This document shows positions 40,639 through 49,198 of a stretch of DNA of 64,000 bases, piece after piece. Position 1 is the stretch's first letter. Each line of letters opens with the position of its first letter. Under the pieces are notes generated by a model that saw only the letters and a list, made by a program, of their open reading frames with translations, was not told the origin of the DNA and ran no database searches. The stretch spans positions 2,212,216 to 2,276,215 of the forward strand of contig CP007060.1 of assembly GCA_000230955.3 (NCBI GenBank). The letters are read 5' to 3'. Both the position numbers and the translations under genes were made by a program. The stretch is from Halobacterium sp. DL1. Its GTDB lineage: Archaea > Halobacteriota > Halobacteria > Halobacteriales > Halobacteriaceae.

Positions 40639-41319
40639 GTGCACTACGACGCAGTCGTCTTCGACAACGACGGCGTGCTCACTCACCCGACGCCCGTCGA
40701 GGTGCTCCGCGAGGCCACCGCCGAGGGGTTCGCGGCGGTGGGCATCGAGGACCCGGACCCCGACCACGTCGACCGGATGACCCTCCACGTGACGCCAGCG
40801 GACCTCGAGGCGGTCAGCGAGACGCACGGCGTCGACCCCGAGGCGCTCTGGTACGAGCGCGACGCGGCGTTCTCCCGCCGGCAGGTCGCGGAGATGGAGG
40901 ACGGGCGCAAACCCCTCTACGAGGACTACGCGGCCGTCGGCGACCTCGACGTCCCGTGTGGCATCGTCTCCACGAACCAGCACCGCACCATCGAGGAGAT
41001 CCTGGACTACCACGACGTCCGCGACCACTTCGACACCCACTACGGCCGCGAGATGGAGCCCGAGAGCCTCACGCGGAAGAAGCCGAACGCCCACTACCTC
41101 GAGCGCGCGCTCGACGACCTGGACGTGGCCCCCGAGCGGACGCTGTTCGTCGGCGACAGCCAGAGCGACGTGGAAGCAGCCAGGAACGCGGGCACCGACG
41201 CCGCGTTCGTCTGGCGGGACCACCGCGCCGACTACGACCTCGGCGTCACGCCGGACCACGAACTCGAGACGCTACACGACCTGCACGAACTGACCCCAGG
41301 GGGCCGGCGAAGCGTTTAA
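40639..41319 (+). CDS. HAD superfamily phosphatase
   Basis: A 226-residue HAD hydrolase with the nucleophile site FDNDGVLTH, the Ser/Thr motif in CGIVSTNQH, a lysine in RKKPNAHY and the acidic motif FVGDSQSDVEAA. A cap domain of about 70 residues follows motif I, as in phosphoglycolate phosphatase-like enzymes. A GTG start at 40639 is chosen: it places motif I near the N-terminus, while the upstream ATG lies inside the start of the divergent cupin gene. Substrate unknown. Confidence 0.85.
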   Translation: MHYDAVVFDNDGVLTHPTPVEVLREATAEGFAAVGIEDPDPDHVDRMTLHVTPADLEAVSETHGVDPEALWYERDAAFSRRQVAEMEDGRKPLYEDYAAVGDLDVPCGIVSTNQHRTIEEILDYHDVRDHFDTHYGREMEPESLTRKKPNAHYLERALDDLDVAPERTLFVGDSQSDVEAARNAGTDAAFVWRDHRADYDLGVTPDHELETLHDLHELTPGGRRSV

Positions 41320-41510
41320 GTCCCCGGCGGGCAAATTATTAAGTGTAGATAGTCGTCGAAATTAAATCGTTGGTTTCTTCTACGAGGTTCCCGCAGCAGT
41401 AGGTACGGCGCTCGCACCGCCGAAGTTCGACGTTCACAGTCGCGACGTACACGCGCACCCACCGACGACGGTACCGCGACAGAGCCACACCCCGCAGACT
41501 CACCCAACCC

Positions 41511-42050
41511 ATGACACCGCCCACCGATTCGGCCGACAGTTCCCTCGCACCGATCACCGACGTAGAGTCGCTGCGCGACCGCAGCGACGTCCCGTTCCAC
41601 GACGACTCGGACGACGTCGACGCCGAGACGGTCGACGCCGTCGCCGGCCTCGACGACTGGGCCGTCGTCGGCGTCACGGACGACGACGGCAGCGTCCTGC
41701 TGCGCCGCCTCACCCCCGACTGTGAACTGAAACTCCCCGTCAGTGGCGTCGGAGAGGAGGACGATTTCGTCGCGGCCGCGCGTTCCGCGGTCGAGGACGT
41801 CCTCGGCCTCCCCGTCGAACTCGACGGCGTCGAAGGCGTCTGGACGTTCGAGGCCCACGAGGCGGACGGCGACCGAAGCGCGACGCGGAGGTTCGTCGTC
41901 TTCGGCGCGACACCGGCCGTCGACACCGCCGGCGTCTCGCTCCCGACCGACGACGTCCCAGACGAGGACGCACCGGTGGAAGCCGGCTGGTTCGACGAGT
42001 TCCCCGAAGACGGCGAGAAAGCGCCCGGCACCGACCTGTTCTTCGACTGA
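41511..42050 (+). CDS. Nudix-fold protein without a Nudix box
   Basis: A 179-residue acidic protein. It has the length and strand pattern of a Nudix domain (DDWAVVGVTDDDGSVLLRRL, later GVWTFEAHEADGDRSATRRF), but the place of the catalytic helix reads FVAAARSAVEDVLGLPVEL, without the REVxEE glutamates. It may bind a nucleotide or partner without cleaving. Some haloarchaeal proteins of this type exist. The link to Nudix is moderate. Confidence 0.7.
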   Translation: MTPPTDSADSSLAPITDVESLRDRSDVPFHDDSDDVDAETVDAVAGLDDWAVVGVTDDDGSVLLRRLTPDCELKLPVSGVGEEDDFVAAARSAVEDVLGLPVELDGVEGVWTFEAHEADGDRSATRRFVVFGATPAVDTAGVSLPTDDVPDEDAPVEAGWFDEFPEDGEKAPGTDLFFD

Positions 42051-42159
42051 ACGGCCGGCCCACAACCGCTGTCGGACGACGTTTCGGCCCCCGTGCGAGC
42101 GGTTCGCAGACGGGAGACAGGTAGCAATCCGTTTGTACGCCGGTCCACTGTCTCCGGCA

Positions 42160-43350
42160 ATGAGCTACAAGGTCGGTCTCGTGGGCAAGCCCTCGGTGGG
42201 GAAGTCCACGTTCTTCAACGCGGCGACGATGAACGACGTGCCAGAGGGCGCGTACCCGTTCACGACCATCGACCCGGCGGTCGGCGAGGCGTACGTGCGC
42301 GTCGACTGCGCGGCCCCCGACTTCGGGGAGACGTGCACGCCCTCGACGGGGTACTGCGAGGACGGCGTCCGCTTCGTCCCGACGAAACTCGTCGACGTCG
42401 CGGGGTTGATTCCCGGCGCCCACGAGGGCAACGGCCTCGGCAACCAGTTTCTCACCGACCTGAACGAGGCCGACGTGCTCGTCCACGTCGTCGACTTCTC
42501 CGGAACGACCGACATCGAGGGCGAGCGCACGGAGGGCCACGACCCCCGCGAGGACATCGACTTCCTGGAGGACGAACTCGACCAGTGGTATCTCGGCATC
42601 CTCGAGAAGGGCATCGAGCGCTACGAGAGCCAGCACATGGCCGAGACGTCCCTGGAGACGGAACTCGCCGAGCAGATGAGCGCGTTCCGCACGAACGAGG
42701 ACGAGATCAAGCAGATCGTCCTCTCTCTCGGTCTCGAACTCGACGCCGACACGTGGGACGCCGACGACCGAACCGAACTCGCCCGGGAGATTCGCAAGCG
42801 CACGAAGCCGATGGTGGTCGCGGCGAACAAGATGGACACCCCCGAGGCGCAGGCCAACTGGGACGAAATCACCGCGGACGACGACTACGACCACCTGGAG
42901 TTCGTGCCAGTGAGCGCCCACGCCGAGAAGGCGCTCAAGCAGGCCGCCGAGGACGGCGTCGTCGACTACCGCCCTGGCGACGACGACTTCGAAATCACGG
43001 GCGACGTGAGCGACGAGCAGGCGGCGGGCCTCGAGGCCATCCGCGAGTTCGTCGCCGACTACGACGGCGCGGGCGTCCAGCAGGCCGTCGAGACGGCGCT
43101 GTTCGACGCGCTCGGCGTCAACCCCATCTTCCCGGGGTCCACGGGCGGCCTCGGCACCGCGGACGGCCGCGTGCTCCCGGACGTCTTCCTGCTCCCCGAG
43201 GGCGCGACCGCCGAGGAGTTCGCGTACGCGGTCCACTCGGACATCGGCGATGGCTTCCTGCACGCCAAGGACTGCCGCGTGAACCGTCAGATCGCCGCCG
43301 ACCACGAACTCGCGCCCCGGGACGTCGTCGAGATCGTCTCCACGAACTGA
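42160..43350 (+). CDS. Obg/YchF-like GTPase with TGS domain
   Basis: A 396-residue P-loop GTPase of the archaeal Obg-like type. G1 is GKPSVGKS, G3 DVAGLIPGA, G4 ANKMD; a helical insert lies at about 150-210 and a C-terminal TGS-like domain after GRVLPDVFLLPEGATAEE. It probably binds ribosomes. The ATG at 42160 is the first before GLVGKPS. Not part of a clear operon. Confidence 0.93.
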   Translation: MSYKVGLVGKPSVGKSTFFNAATMNDVPEGAYPFTTIDPAVGEAYVRVDCAAPDFGETCTPSTGYCEDGVRFVPTKLVDVAGLIPGAHEGNGLGNQFLTDLNEADVLVHVVDFSGTTDIEGERTEGHDPREDIDFLEDELDQWYLGILEKGIERYESQHMAETSLETELAEQMSAFRTNEDEIKQIVLSLGLELDADTWDADDRTELAREIRKRTKPMVVAANKMDTPEAQANWDEITADDDYDHLEFVPVSAHAEKALKQAAEDGVVDYRPGDDDFEITGDVSDEQAAGLEAIREFVADYDGAGVQQAVETALFDALGVNPIFPGSTGGLGTADGRVLPDVFLLPEGATAEEFAYAVHSDIGDGFLHAKDCRVNRQIAADHELAPRDVVEIVSTN

Positions 43351-43391
43351 CGCCACAATCGTTAGGGCCGCGGCTCCCGATTTTCCAGTAG

Positions 43392-44051
43392 ATGGCGTCG
43401 CCGACTGCGAGTTTCGTGGTCCCGGCGTTGAACGAGGCCGACTACCTCCCGGCGACCCTCCGGAGCATCCGGGCCCAGACCACCGGCGTCGACTACGAGG
43501 TGGTGGTGGCCGACGGCGCCAGCACCGACGCTACCCGGGCGATTGCCAGCGAGGCCGGTGCCCACGTGGTGGTCTCCGACGCGGGTGGCATCGCCGCTGG
43601 ACGGAACGCCGGCGCTCGCGCCGTTCGCGGGGAGTGGCTGGCGTTCGTCGACGCCGACACCACGGTCCGCCCGGACTACCTCGACCGGATGCTCGGGTTC
43701 GCCCACGAGTCGGGCGTCGCAGGGGCGTCCTCGCACTGTCGGGTGACGGACTGCTACCGCGGGAAGGCGATGCAGGTCGTCGTGAACCGCGCGTTCCCGC
43801 TGCTCGAGCGGCCCGTCCTCCCCGGGTTCAACACGTTCGTCCGGCGGTCGGCCTTCGAGTCGGTCGGCGGCTACGCCGACGTCGGCAACGAGGACACCGC
43901 GTTCAGCCGCGCGCTCGGCCGCGAGTTCCCGACCGCGTACTGCCCGGACGTGCTCGTCGAGACGTCCGGCCGCCGGTTCGCGCAACAGGGGTTGACGGGA
44001 ACCGCCCTCCACTACCTCGCGCTCGACGTCGACCGCGTGCGGGCCACCTGA
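43392..44051 (+). CDS. Short GT2 glycosyltransferase
   Basis: A 219-residue GT-A fold enzyme. It opens SFVVPALNEADYLPATLRSI, the nucleotide-sugar site start, has EVVVADGASTDATR, the metal-binding DADTT, and later EDTAFSRALGREFP as the acceptor-side ED motif. No membrane segments are seen, so it is probably peripheral. The acceptor (lipid, surface glycan) is unknown. Followed 68 bases on by an SMR exporter. Confidence 0.9.
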   Translation: MASPTASFVVPALNEADYLPATLRSIRAQTTGVDYEVVVADGASTDATRAIASEAGAHVVVSDAGGIAAGRNAGARAVRGEWLAFVDADTTVRPDYLDRMLGFAHESGVAGASSHCRVTDCYRGKAMQVVVNRAFPLLERPVLPGFNTFVRRSAFESVGGYADVGNEDTAFSRALGREFPTAYCPDVLVETSGRRFAQQGLTGTALHYLALDVDRVRAT

Positions 44052-44119
44052 GCAGTGTGGAGGAACGGCGGGTTCGGAGAATCGACGGGTTGAGGGAGGT
44101 GCCGCGCCTCGCGTCGCCC

Positions 44120-44449
44120 ATGTCCGCGTGGCTGGTGCTGTTCGTGGCGGGACTGTTCGAGGCGGCGTGGGCCATCGGCCTCGCGTACACTGACGGGTTC
44201 ACCGAACCCGTTCCCTCGGTGCTCACGCTGGCCGCGATGGCCGTCTCTGTCTACCTGCTCGCCCAGGCCGTCCAGGAGCTCCCGGTCGGGACGGCGTACG
44301 CGGTGTGGACGGGAATCGGCGCCGTCTCAACCGCTATCCTCGGCGTCTACCTCTTCGACGAGTCGACGTCCGCGCTCCGACTCGGCTCTATTCTGCTGGT
44401 CGTGGTCGGCATCGCGGGGTTGCAGGTGACTGCGAGCGGCCACGCCTGA
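44120..44449 (+). CDS. sugE: SMR exporter, guanidinium (Gdx/SugE) type
   Basis: A 109-residue four-helix protein that works as a dual-topology dimer. It follows the Gdx pattern closely: FEAAWAIGLAYTDGFT with the key Glu14, LPVGTAYAVWTGIGAV in helix 3, and a last helix LVVVGIAGLQ. Gdx exporters swap guanidinium for protons, while EmrE-type relatives export bulky cations; the Gdx-like blocks favour the former. No guanidine riboswitch is visible, as the gene lies 68 bases after the glycosyltransferase. Confidence 0.88.
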   Translation: MSAWLVLFVAGLFEAAWAIGLAYTDGFTEPVPSVLTLAAMAVSVYLLAQAVQELPVGTAYAVWTGIGAVSTAILGVYLFDESTSALRLGSILLVVVGIAGLQVTASGHA

Positions 44450-44698
44450 CTACGCGTCCAGGCGGACGGCGTCGCGGTCACGCTCGGCGACGAGTCGGGC
44501 GGGGAGGAGGCGCTCCGCGTCGCCGGCGCTCCACTCGACGGACCGGAGGGTCTCCTCGGGGGCGTCCGCCGCGACGTCGACGCGGAGGCCGTCGGTCTCG
44601 ACCCCGCTGACGGTGCCGACTCGGCGGCCGTCGCGGTCCAGCACCGGCAGTCCGACCGGGCGATCGTCGGGCCCGGCGACGGGCGAGATGTGTATCAT
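44450..44698 (-). CDS. Small PRC-barrel protein
   Basis: An 82-residue protein starting MIHISPVAG with GLPVLDRDGRRVGTVSGVE, the typical first strands of a PRC-barrel, and a second half ending VAERDRDAVRL. PRC-barrels in archaea take part in cell division (CdpB) or RNA maturation. It shares the stop border with sugE (convergent, no gap) and follows the next gene by one base in the minus direction, so it is the second gene of a minus-strand pair. Confidence 0.8.
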   Translation of the reverse strand: MIHISPVAGPDDRPVGLPVLDRDGRRVGTVSGVETDGLRVDVAADAPEETLRSVEWSAGDAERLLPARLVAERDRDAVRLDA

Positions 44699-44699
44699 C

Positions 44700-45401
44700 T
44701 CAGTCCTCGAAGACGACCGCCCGGACGGCCACGTCGGTGACCGTGGGCGTGCCGTCGTGCCCGCGCGCCCACGTGAGGTCCGGGCGCACGTCGTAGGCCT
44801 CCCCGCCGCCCTCGAGTTCCAGCGTCGCGGTCTCGCCCTCGGCGAACCGGCGGGCGACGTCCGCTCGCGCGCCGTCGGCGAAGCGGTTCATCCCGTCGGT
44901 CCCCTTCCCGCTGCGGACGGCGACGACCTCGACGTCCAGTCCCTCGGGGCCGGTGTGGAGCGCGACGCGGAGCGGGACGCGCTCGCTCTCCCCGTCGCCG
45001 AGCACGAGCACCGCGTCCTCGGCGTCCTCCAGGCGATCGATTTCGTCGTCGAGGGTCTCGCCGACGAAGCCAGGGACGGAATCGCTGACCGAGGAGAGCA
45101 CCCGTTCGGCGATGCGCTCGCCGAACTCGGGGTCGAACGGGGAGACGTCTCCGGGGTCGGGTCGACCCCGGCTCTCCCCTCGGCGCTGGTGGTCGCGGGT
45201 CGCGCCGCGGTCACGCCCCGACCGTCGGTCCCGGTTCTGCGAGCGCGGTTCGGGCGTCTCTGGCGCGCGTGGCGGTTCGGGGCTGTCCCGGAGGCCGCGC
45301 CGCAGCGCGTCCTCCCAGGAGAGGTCGAGGGCGTCCTTCCGGCGCTTCAGCCGCTCGAACACCTCGTCGTCGTCGATGGAGATACGGATCTGTCTGCTCA
45401 C
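44700..45401 (-). CDS. Unknown protein with ribbon-helix-helix-like N-terminus
   Basis: A 233-residue protein. Residues 3-38 (RQIRISIDDDEVFERLKRRK, LSWEDALRRGL) fit an RHH-like strand-helix pattern; a disordered Arg/Pro-rich linker of about 45 residues follows; the last 130 residues form an alpha-beta domain. The GTG at 45401 is taken as start from a TATA-like box 27 bases away; the ATG at 45428 overlaps that box. It leads the PRC gene and diverges from a bactofilin-like gene. Possibly a regulator of that region; inference. Confidence 0.72.
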   Translation of the reverse strand: MSRQIRISIDDDEVFERLKRRKDALDLSWEDALRRGLRDSPEPPRAPETPEPRSQNRDRRSGRDRGATRDHQRRGESRGRPDPGDVSPFDPEFGERIAERVLSSVSDSVPGFVGETLDDEIDRLEDAEDAVLVLGDGESERVPLRVALHTGPEGLDVEVVAVRSGKGTDGMNRFADGARADVARRFAEGETATLELEGGGEAYDVRPDLTWARGHDGTPTVTDVAVRAVVFED

Positions 45402-45424
45402 ACGTCCACCCACCCACCACAGCA

Positions 45425-45432
45425 CCATAAAT
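45425..45432 (-). promoter_or_regulatory. TATA-like box of the RHH-like gene
   Basis: Reads ATTTATGG on the minus strand, 27 bases before the GTG start at 45401. Strong AT content in a GC-rich background. Confidence 0.5.
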
Positions 45433-45503
45433 GTGCGTGCCTACTCACATTCAACTCACAACTAGTGCAAAGATTGATGGGGGTGGCCGTCGCAGACGGT
45501 CAC

Positions 45504-46331
45504 ATGGGAGACACGATTCGCGGCGAACGCATCAGCATCGACGGCGCGGGCACGTACGACGAGGTGGACTGCGAGGAGTTCGTCGTCAACGGCTCCGGGA
45601 AGGTCTCCGGTGACCTCTACGCGACCACCGTGGACATCGACGGCACTGCGAAGGTCGGCGGCCTCGTCGACGCGGTGGACCTCGACGTCGACGGCACTGC
45701 GAAGGTCGAGGGCGACGTCCGCGGGGAGACCGCCTCGGTCGACGGAACGGCCAAGTTCGCGAACAGCCTCAGCGCCGACCGCCTGGCCGTCGACGGCACC
45801 GCGAAGGTCGGCGGCAATCTCGACGGCCACGACGTCGAGGCCGACGGTACGCTGAAGGTGAGCGGGAGTCTCGTCGCGGCCGACGCGCGTTTCGACGGTA
45901 CGCTGAAGGTCGGCGGCGTCACCGACGCCACCACGCTCACCGTCGACGGAACGGGAGCGTTCGACGACGTGAACGCCGACGAGTTCTCGGCCACGGGGAG
46001 CGTCCGCGCCGACAGCGTCTCCGCGCGCACCGTCGACGTCACCGTGGAGGGTCGCTCGAAGGTCGGGTCCGTCGAGGCGACAGAGGTCCGAGTGCGGCCG
46101 GGGGAAGGGGCACGCTCGCTCGCGAGCAAACTACTCGGCGACGGCGACCGCGTCTTCGAGGTCGACACGGTCGAAGCCGAGACGGTGGAACTGGACGCCA
46201 CCCACGCGGGGACCGTGGTCGGCGACAGCGTCACCCTCGGACCCGACGCCGAAGTGGACGTGGTGTACACCGACGACCTGGACGGTGCGGACGCGACGGT
46301 GGGCGACGTTCGACCCCGCGAGGAGTACTAG
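45504..46331 (+). CDS. Bactofilin/halofilin-like beta-helix protein
   Basis: A 275-residue protein built of short repeated strands with SGDLYATTVDIDGTAKVGG and related VDGTAKVxG units, the look of polymer-forming bactofilin or haloarchaeal halofilin proteins, which shape cells. About ten turns span residues 15-195; the last 80 residues (RSLASKLLGDGDRVFEVDTV) continue with looser strands. No signal peptide or membrane segment. Divergent from the RHH-like gene, 102 bases apart. Assignment is by repeat pattern. Confidence 0.82.
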   Translation: MGDTIRGERISIDGAGTYDEVDCEEFVVNGSGKVSGDLYATTVDIDGTAKVGGLVDAVDLDVDGTAKVEGDVRGETASVDGTAKFANSLSADRLAVDGTAKVGGNLDGHDVEADGTLKVSGSLVAADARFDGTLKVGGVTDATTLTVDGTGAFDDVNADEFSATGSVRADSVSARTVDVTVEGRSKVGSVEATEVRVRPGEGARSLASKLLGDGDRVFEVDTVEAETVELDATHAGTVVGDSVTLGPDAEVDVVYTDDLDGADATVGDVRPREEY

Positions 46332-46439
46332 TCGGTCGGAGCGAGGGAGTCGGCCCGTGGCCGTCGAGGCGGGCGATTAGCGGCCCTCGTCACTTGCTAC
46401 CACGTGCATCCGATGACTTAACTGTGGGCCGTTCCTAGG

Positions 46440-46730
46440 ATGGGTGTGAGCGAAGAATCAGGGCGCCGGAACCTCCGGATGCCCAACGGAGACGAGCTTT
46501 TCGCCGTCGTGACGGAGCACAACGGCGGGAATCACGTACGCGTGCAGTGCGAGGACGGAGAGAACCGGATGGGGCGCATCCCCGGGCGAATGAAGTACCG
46601 GACGTGGATCAGCGAGGGCGACGTCGTGCTCGTCGAGCCGTGGGACTGGCAGGACGAGAAGGCCAACATCGAGTGGCGCTACTCCGAGCAGGACGCCGAC
46701 CAGCTCCGCGACGAAGGCCACATCAACTAG
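46440..46730 (+). CDS. eif1A: Translation initiation factor aIF1A
   Basis: A 96-residue OB-fold factor that helps place initiator tRNA on the small ribosomal subunit. [20 protein letters not shown] and the OB core [20 protein letters not shown] are characteristic, with the C-terminal acidic tail. Own promoter expected in the 108 bases before it. Confidence 0.97.
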   Translation: MGVSEESGRRNLRMPNGDELFAVVTEHNGGNHVRVQCEDGENRMGRIPGRMKYRTWISEGDVVLVEPWDWQDEKANIEWRYSEQDADQLRDEGHIN

Positions 46731-46899
46731 TCCGCCGCTGGACGGTTACAGATTTTCTGCGGTTTTCCCGTGGCGAGCGACGGCGCCGTTCATCCGATAG
46801 CCGCTCTGACACCCGGATTCGCCGTTAACAGCTATTCTAACCCCGGCAGCGGGCGGTAAGCGTCTACTTACAAACCGCCCTTCCGCCGTCTACGCGGCC

Positions 46900-48096
46900 A
46901 TGCCTCCAAACCGGCGCCGGCTCGCGCGAACGACGCGACGCTCGTTCCTCGGAAGCGTGGGAGTGGCTGCGGCGGGTCTCGGACTCGCTTCGCGAACCAG
47001 TGCGGCGGTCGAGGGACAGTTCGTCCTCGAACAGGGGGACCGGTGCGTTCCGCTGACGCCGCTCTCGGGCGCCAAGCCCGTCGAGGAGCTCTACCAGTGG
47101 GGGCTCGCCGACTACGACTGGAGCGCCACCGGACTCGTCGAACTGGAGCGACCCGAGACGAGCATCCTGTTCCTCTACGACGGCCCGAACGGTCTCAGCC
47201 TCGTGCTCGTCCACGACAAGTACGGCGACGGGACGAACGGTGGCTCGGTCACCTTCGAGTTCGCGGGACTCCCCCTCGACGGCCAGTGGGTCGTCCAGGA
47301 CGACCTCTACGACGCCGACTCGAACTACGACCGCTGGGCCCGGAACGGCGACACCGCCACCGTCGACTGGACGTGGACCACCGGCCGCACCGACGGCGGC
47401 GTCTTCCGCGGCCTCGGCGAACTGCCCGACCTGGAGCTCCGGATTTCGCCGGCATTCAACGCCGCGGCCGCGCTCTATGGAGAGTACTTCGACGGGGAAC
47501 TCACCGACTGGCAGGTGCTCTCCGGGTCGCTCGACGCGCCGGACCGAACCTCGCTCGCCCTCGACGAACCCGTGACCATCCGGCGGGGAACGTGCTCCAC
47601 CGACAGCACGGGCGGGAGCGGTAGCGATGGCGGAGACGGCAGTGATGGCGGAGATGGTGGCGACGGCAGTGACGGCGAGGACGGTAGCGATGGCGGCGAC
47701 AGCAGTAGCGACGACGACGGCGACAGCAGCGGCGACGACAGCACCGACAGCGGGAGTGACGACGAGGAAACCGGACCGGACGAGGAGAGTGGCAGCGGGG
47801 CGGACGACGATAGCGAGGACGCTGACGACGAGAACGACCACGAGGAGGAGGACGATGATGACGAAGACGAGGACGATGACGAGGACCACCCCGGGAAGGG
47901 CAAGGGTCACGAGAAAGGCAAGGGGAAAGGCCACGAGAAAGGCAAGGGGAAAGGCCACGAGAAAGGCAAGGGCAAGGGTCACGAGAAGCACGGCGACCAC
48001 GACGACGACGATGATGACAAAGACAGTGACGACGAAAGCGAGGACGACGATAGAGACGGCGACGACGATGACGAGGAAGGTGAGGAAGACGACTAA
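46900..48096 (+). CDS. Tat-exported protein with Asp/Ser and GKGKGHEK-repeat tail
   Basis: A 398-residue secreted protein. The N-terminus (ARTTRRSFLGSVGVAAAGLG) is a twin-arginine signal with likely cleavage after ASRTSA. A globular domain covers residues 38-230 (QGDRCVPLTPLSGAKPVEEL ... FRGLGELPDLEL). The rest is disordered: Gly/Ser/Asp stretch (about 240-330), four exact GKGKGHEK units (residues 332-363), and an Asp/Glu tail. The tail should bind metals or keep the protein soluble in brine. Surface or secreted role is likely; the globular domain is not recognised. Confidence 0.82.
   Translation: MPPNRRRLARTTRRSFLGSVGVAAAGLGLASRTSAAVEGQFVLEQGDRCVPLTPLSGAKPVEELYQWGLADYDWSATGLVELERPETSILFLYDGPNGLSLVLVHDKYGDGTNGGSVTFEFAGLPLDGQWVVQDDLYDADSNYDRWARNGDTATVDWTWTTGRTDGGVFRGLGELPDLELRISPAFNAAAALYGEYFDGELTDWQVLSGSLDAPDRTSLALDEPVTIRRGTCSTDSTGGSGSDGGDGSDGGDGGDGSDGEDGSDGGDSSSDDDGDSSGDDSTDSGSDDEETGPDEESGSGADDDSEDADDENDHEEEDDDDEDEDDDEDHPGKGKGHEKGKGKGHEKGKGKGHEKGKGKGHEKHGDHDDDDDDKDSDDESEDDDRDGDDDDEEGEEDD
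47893..47988 (+). repeat. Four 24-base tandem repeats (GKGKGHEK)
   Basis: Encodes four GKGKGHEK units in a row in the C-terminal tail of the Tat-exported protein. Synonymous changes (AAG/AAA, GGT/GGC) separate the units, so the protein repeat is conserved more than the DNA. Confidence 0.85.
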
Positions 48097-48144
48097 TCCG
48101 GAGGCGTCGCCGGCAGCGAGAGCGACCAACCGTTCCCCGGCCGG

Positions 48145-49089
48145 TCAGCCGACGGGCTCGAAGTCGTCGACCTGCCGCCGGCCGTCGCGGTGCTGTTCGA
48201 GGTAGTAGGTCACGCCCGGCTGGTGGGCGGCGCCGACGACGAGGTGGACCGTCTCGGCGGTGCTGTGGTAGACGGCGTAGTCGGCCATGCGCTCGTTTCT
48301 GGCGTGCGTGAGCAGTTCGAGCGCGGGGTCGTGGCGGCGCAGCCACTCGCGTTCGAGGGGCTGGGGGAGGAACGCGCGCCGGTAGTAGTCCTGGAGGGCG
48401 GCGAGTTTCGTCGGGTCCTCGGCGGCCGCCCGGGACATCGAGAACGACGCGAAGTCCATCCCCGTGGAGACGTCCTCGTGGCTCATCAGGAACGCCGACG
48501 CGACGTCCCCGAGCGCCCGCTCGAGGGACTCGCCGTAGAGGTGGCGCCCGGAGTCGATGAGCGAGAAGACGGCGTCGCGCAGCTCCGCCGTCAGCGAGTC
48601 GAGGTCCTCCACGACCCCGGTGAACGGGGCACCGAGGACGTCGCTGACGGGCGGGGTGGCCTCGAGGGCAGCGTAGCGCTCCATGGCCCAGTTGTAGTCG
48701 TCCATCTCGTAGACGTCGTCGAACGCCGAGAAGTACATGGGGCGGACGCCCTGTTCGACGAAGACGGCCGCGCCCGAATCGAGGAACCTGGCCGCGTGCT
48801 GGCGGAGGAACCGTCCCTCGGCCCGCGTGTCGGCGTGCGTGATGCCGTGCACGCAGAACGTCTGGCCGTCGACGACCACGCAGTCGCCGGGGAGGTGGTC
48901 CGGACTCGCCTCGACGGTCGCCCGCCCCTGCAGGTCGAACCACTCCCGCTTGGCCGCGAAGTAGGCGTCGTGAATCGACGCTGCGTCCGTCGCGCTCGCG
49001 AGGGCGGCGAGGCTCTCCGCGCCACTGATCGCCGCGAGGCGCTCTCGCTCGCCCGCGGTCAACCCCGATTCGGAGCCTGCCACCATCAC
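48145..49089 (-). CDS. TIKI/TraB/EreA-clan-like protein
   Basis: A 314-residue soluble protein with two GxxH motifs, VHGITHAD in the first quarter and VVGAAHQPGV near the end, a Glu in VFVEQGV and an Arg-rich HARNERMADY block. This set is that of the TIKI/TraB/ChaN/EreA clan, whose members bind metals and act as proteases or esterases. Both GxxH sites are intact here. No signal peptide. A TATA-like AATAAATC lies upstream on the minus strand near 49110. The family link is by motif and memory. Confidence 0.7.
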   Translation of the reverse strand: MMVAGSESGLTAGERERLAAISGAESLAALASATDAASIHDAYFAAKREWFDLQGRATVEASPDHLPGDCVVVDGQTFCVHGITHADTRAEGRFLRQHAARFLDSGAAVFVEQGVRPMYFSAFDDVYEMDDYNWAMERYAALEATPPVSDVLGAPFTGVVEDLDSLTAELRDAVFSLIDSGRHLYGESLERALGDVASAFLMSHEDVSTGMDFASFSMSRAAAEDPTKLAALQDYYRRAFLPQPLEREWLRRHDPALELLTHARNERMADYAVYHSTAETVHLVVGAAHQPGVTYYLEQHRDGRRQVDDFEPVG

Positions 49090-49198
49090 CGAAAGTTACC
49101 GACGGTCGATAATAAATCGTGGCCCACCACGGAACTACGCTTAATGAGCGAGCGGCCGTCCTTCCCCATCTAACGGGGCCACACCCCGGCGAGCGACA

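Noticed and set aside
41320..41510. AT-rich stretch before the Nudix-like gene as a mobile-element edge
   Set aside because: No inverted repeats, transposase fragments or target duplications can be found; it is more likely a promoter region.
44052..44119. Possible guanidine riboswitch ahead of the SMR exporter
   Set aside because: Only 68 bases are available and none of the conserved ACG-loop features of guanidine riboswitches are visible.
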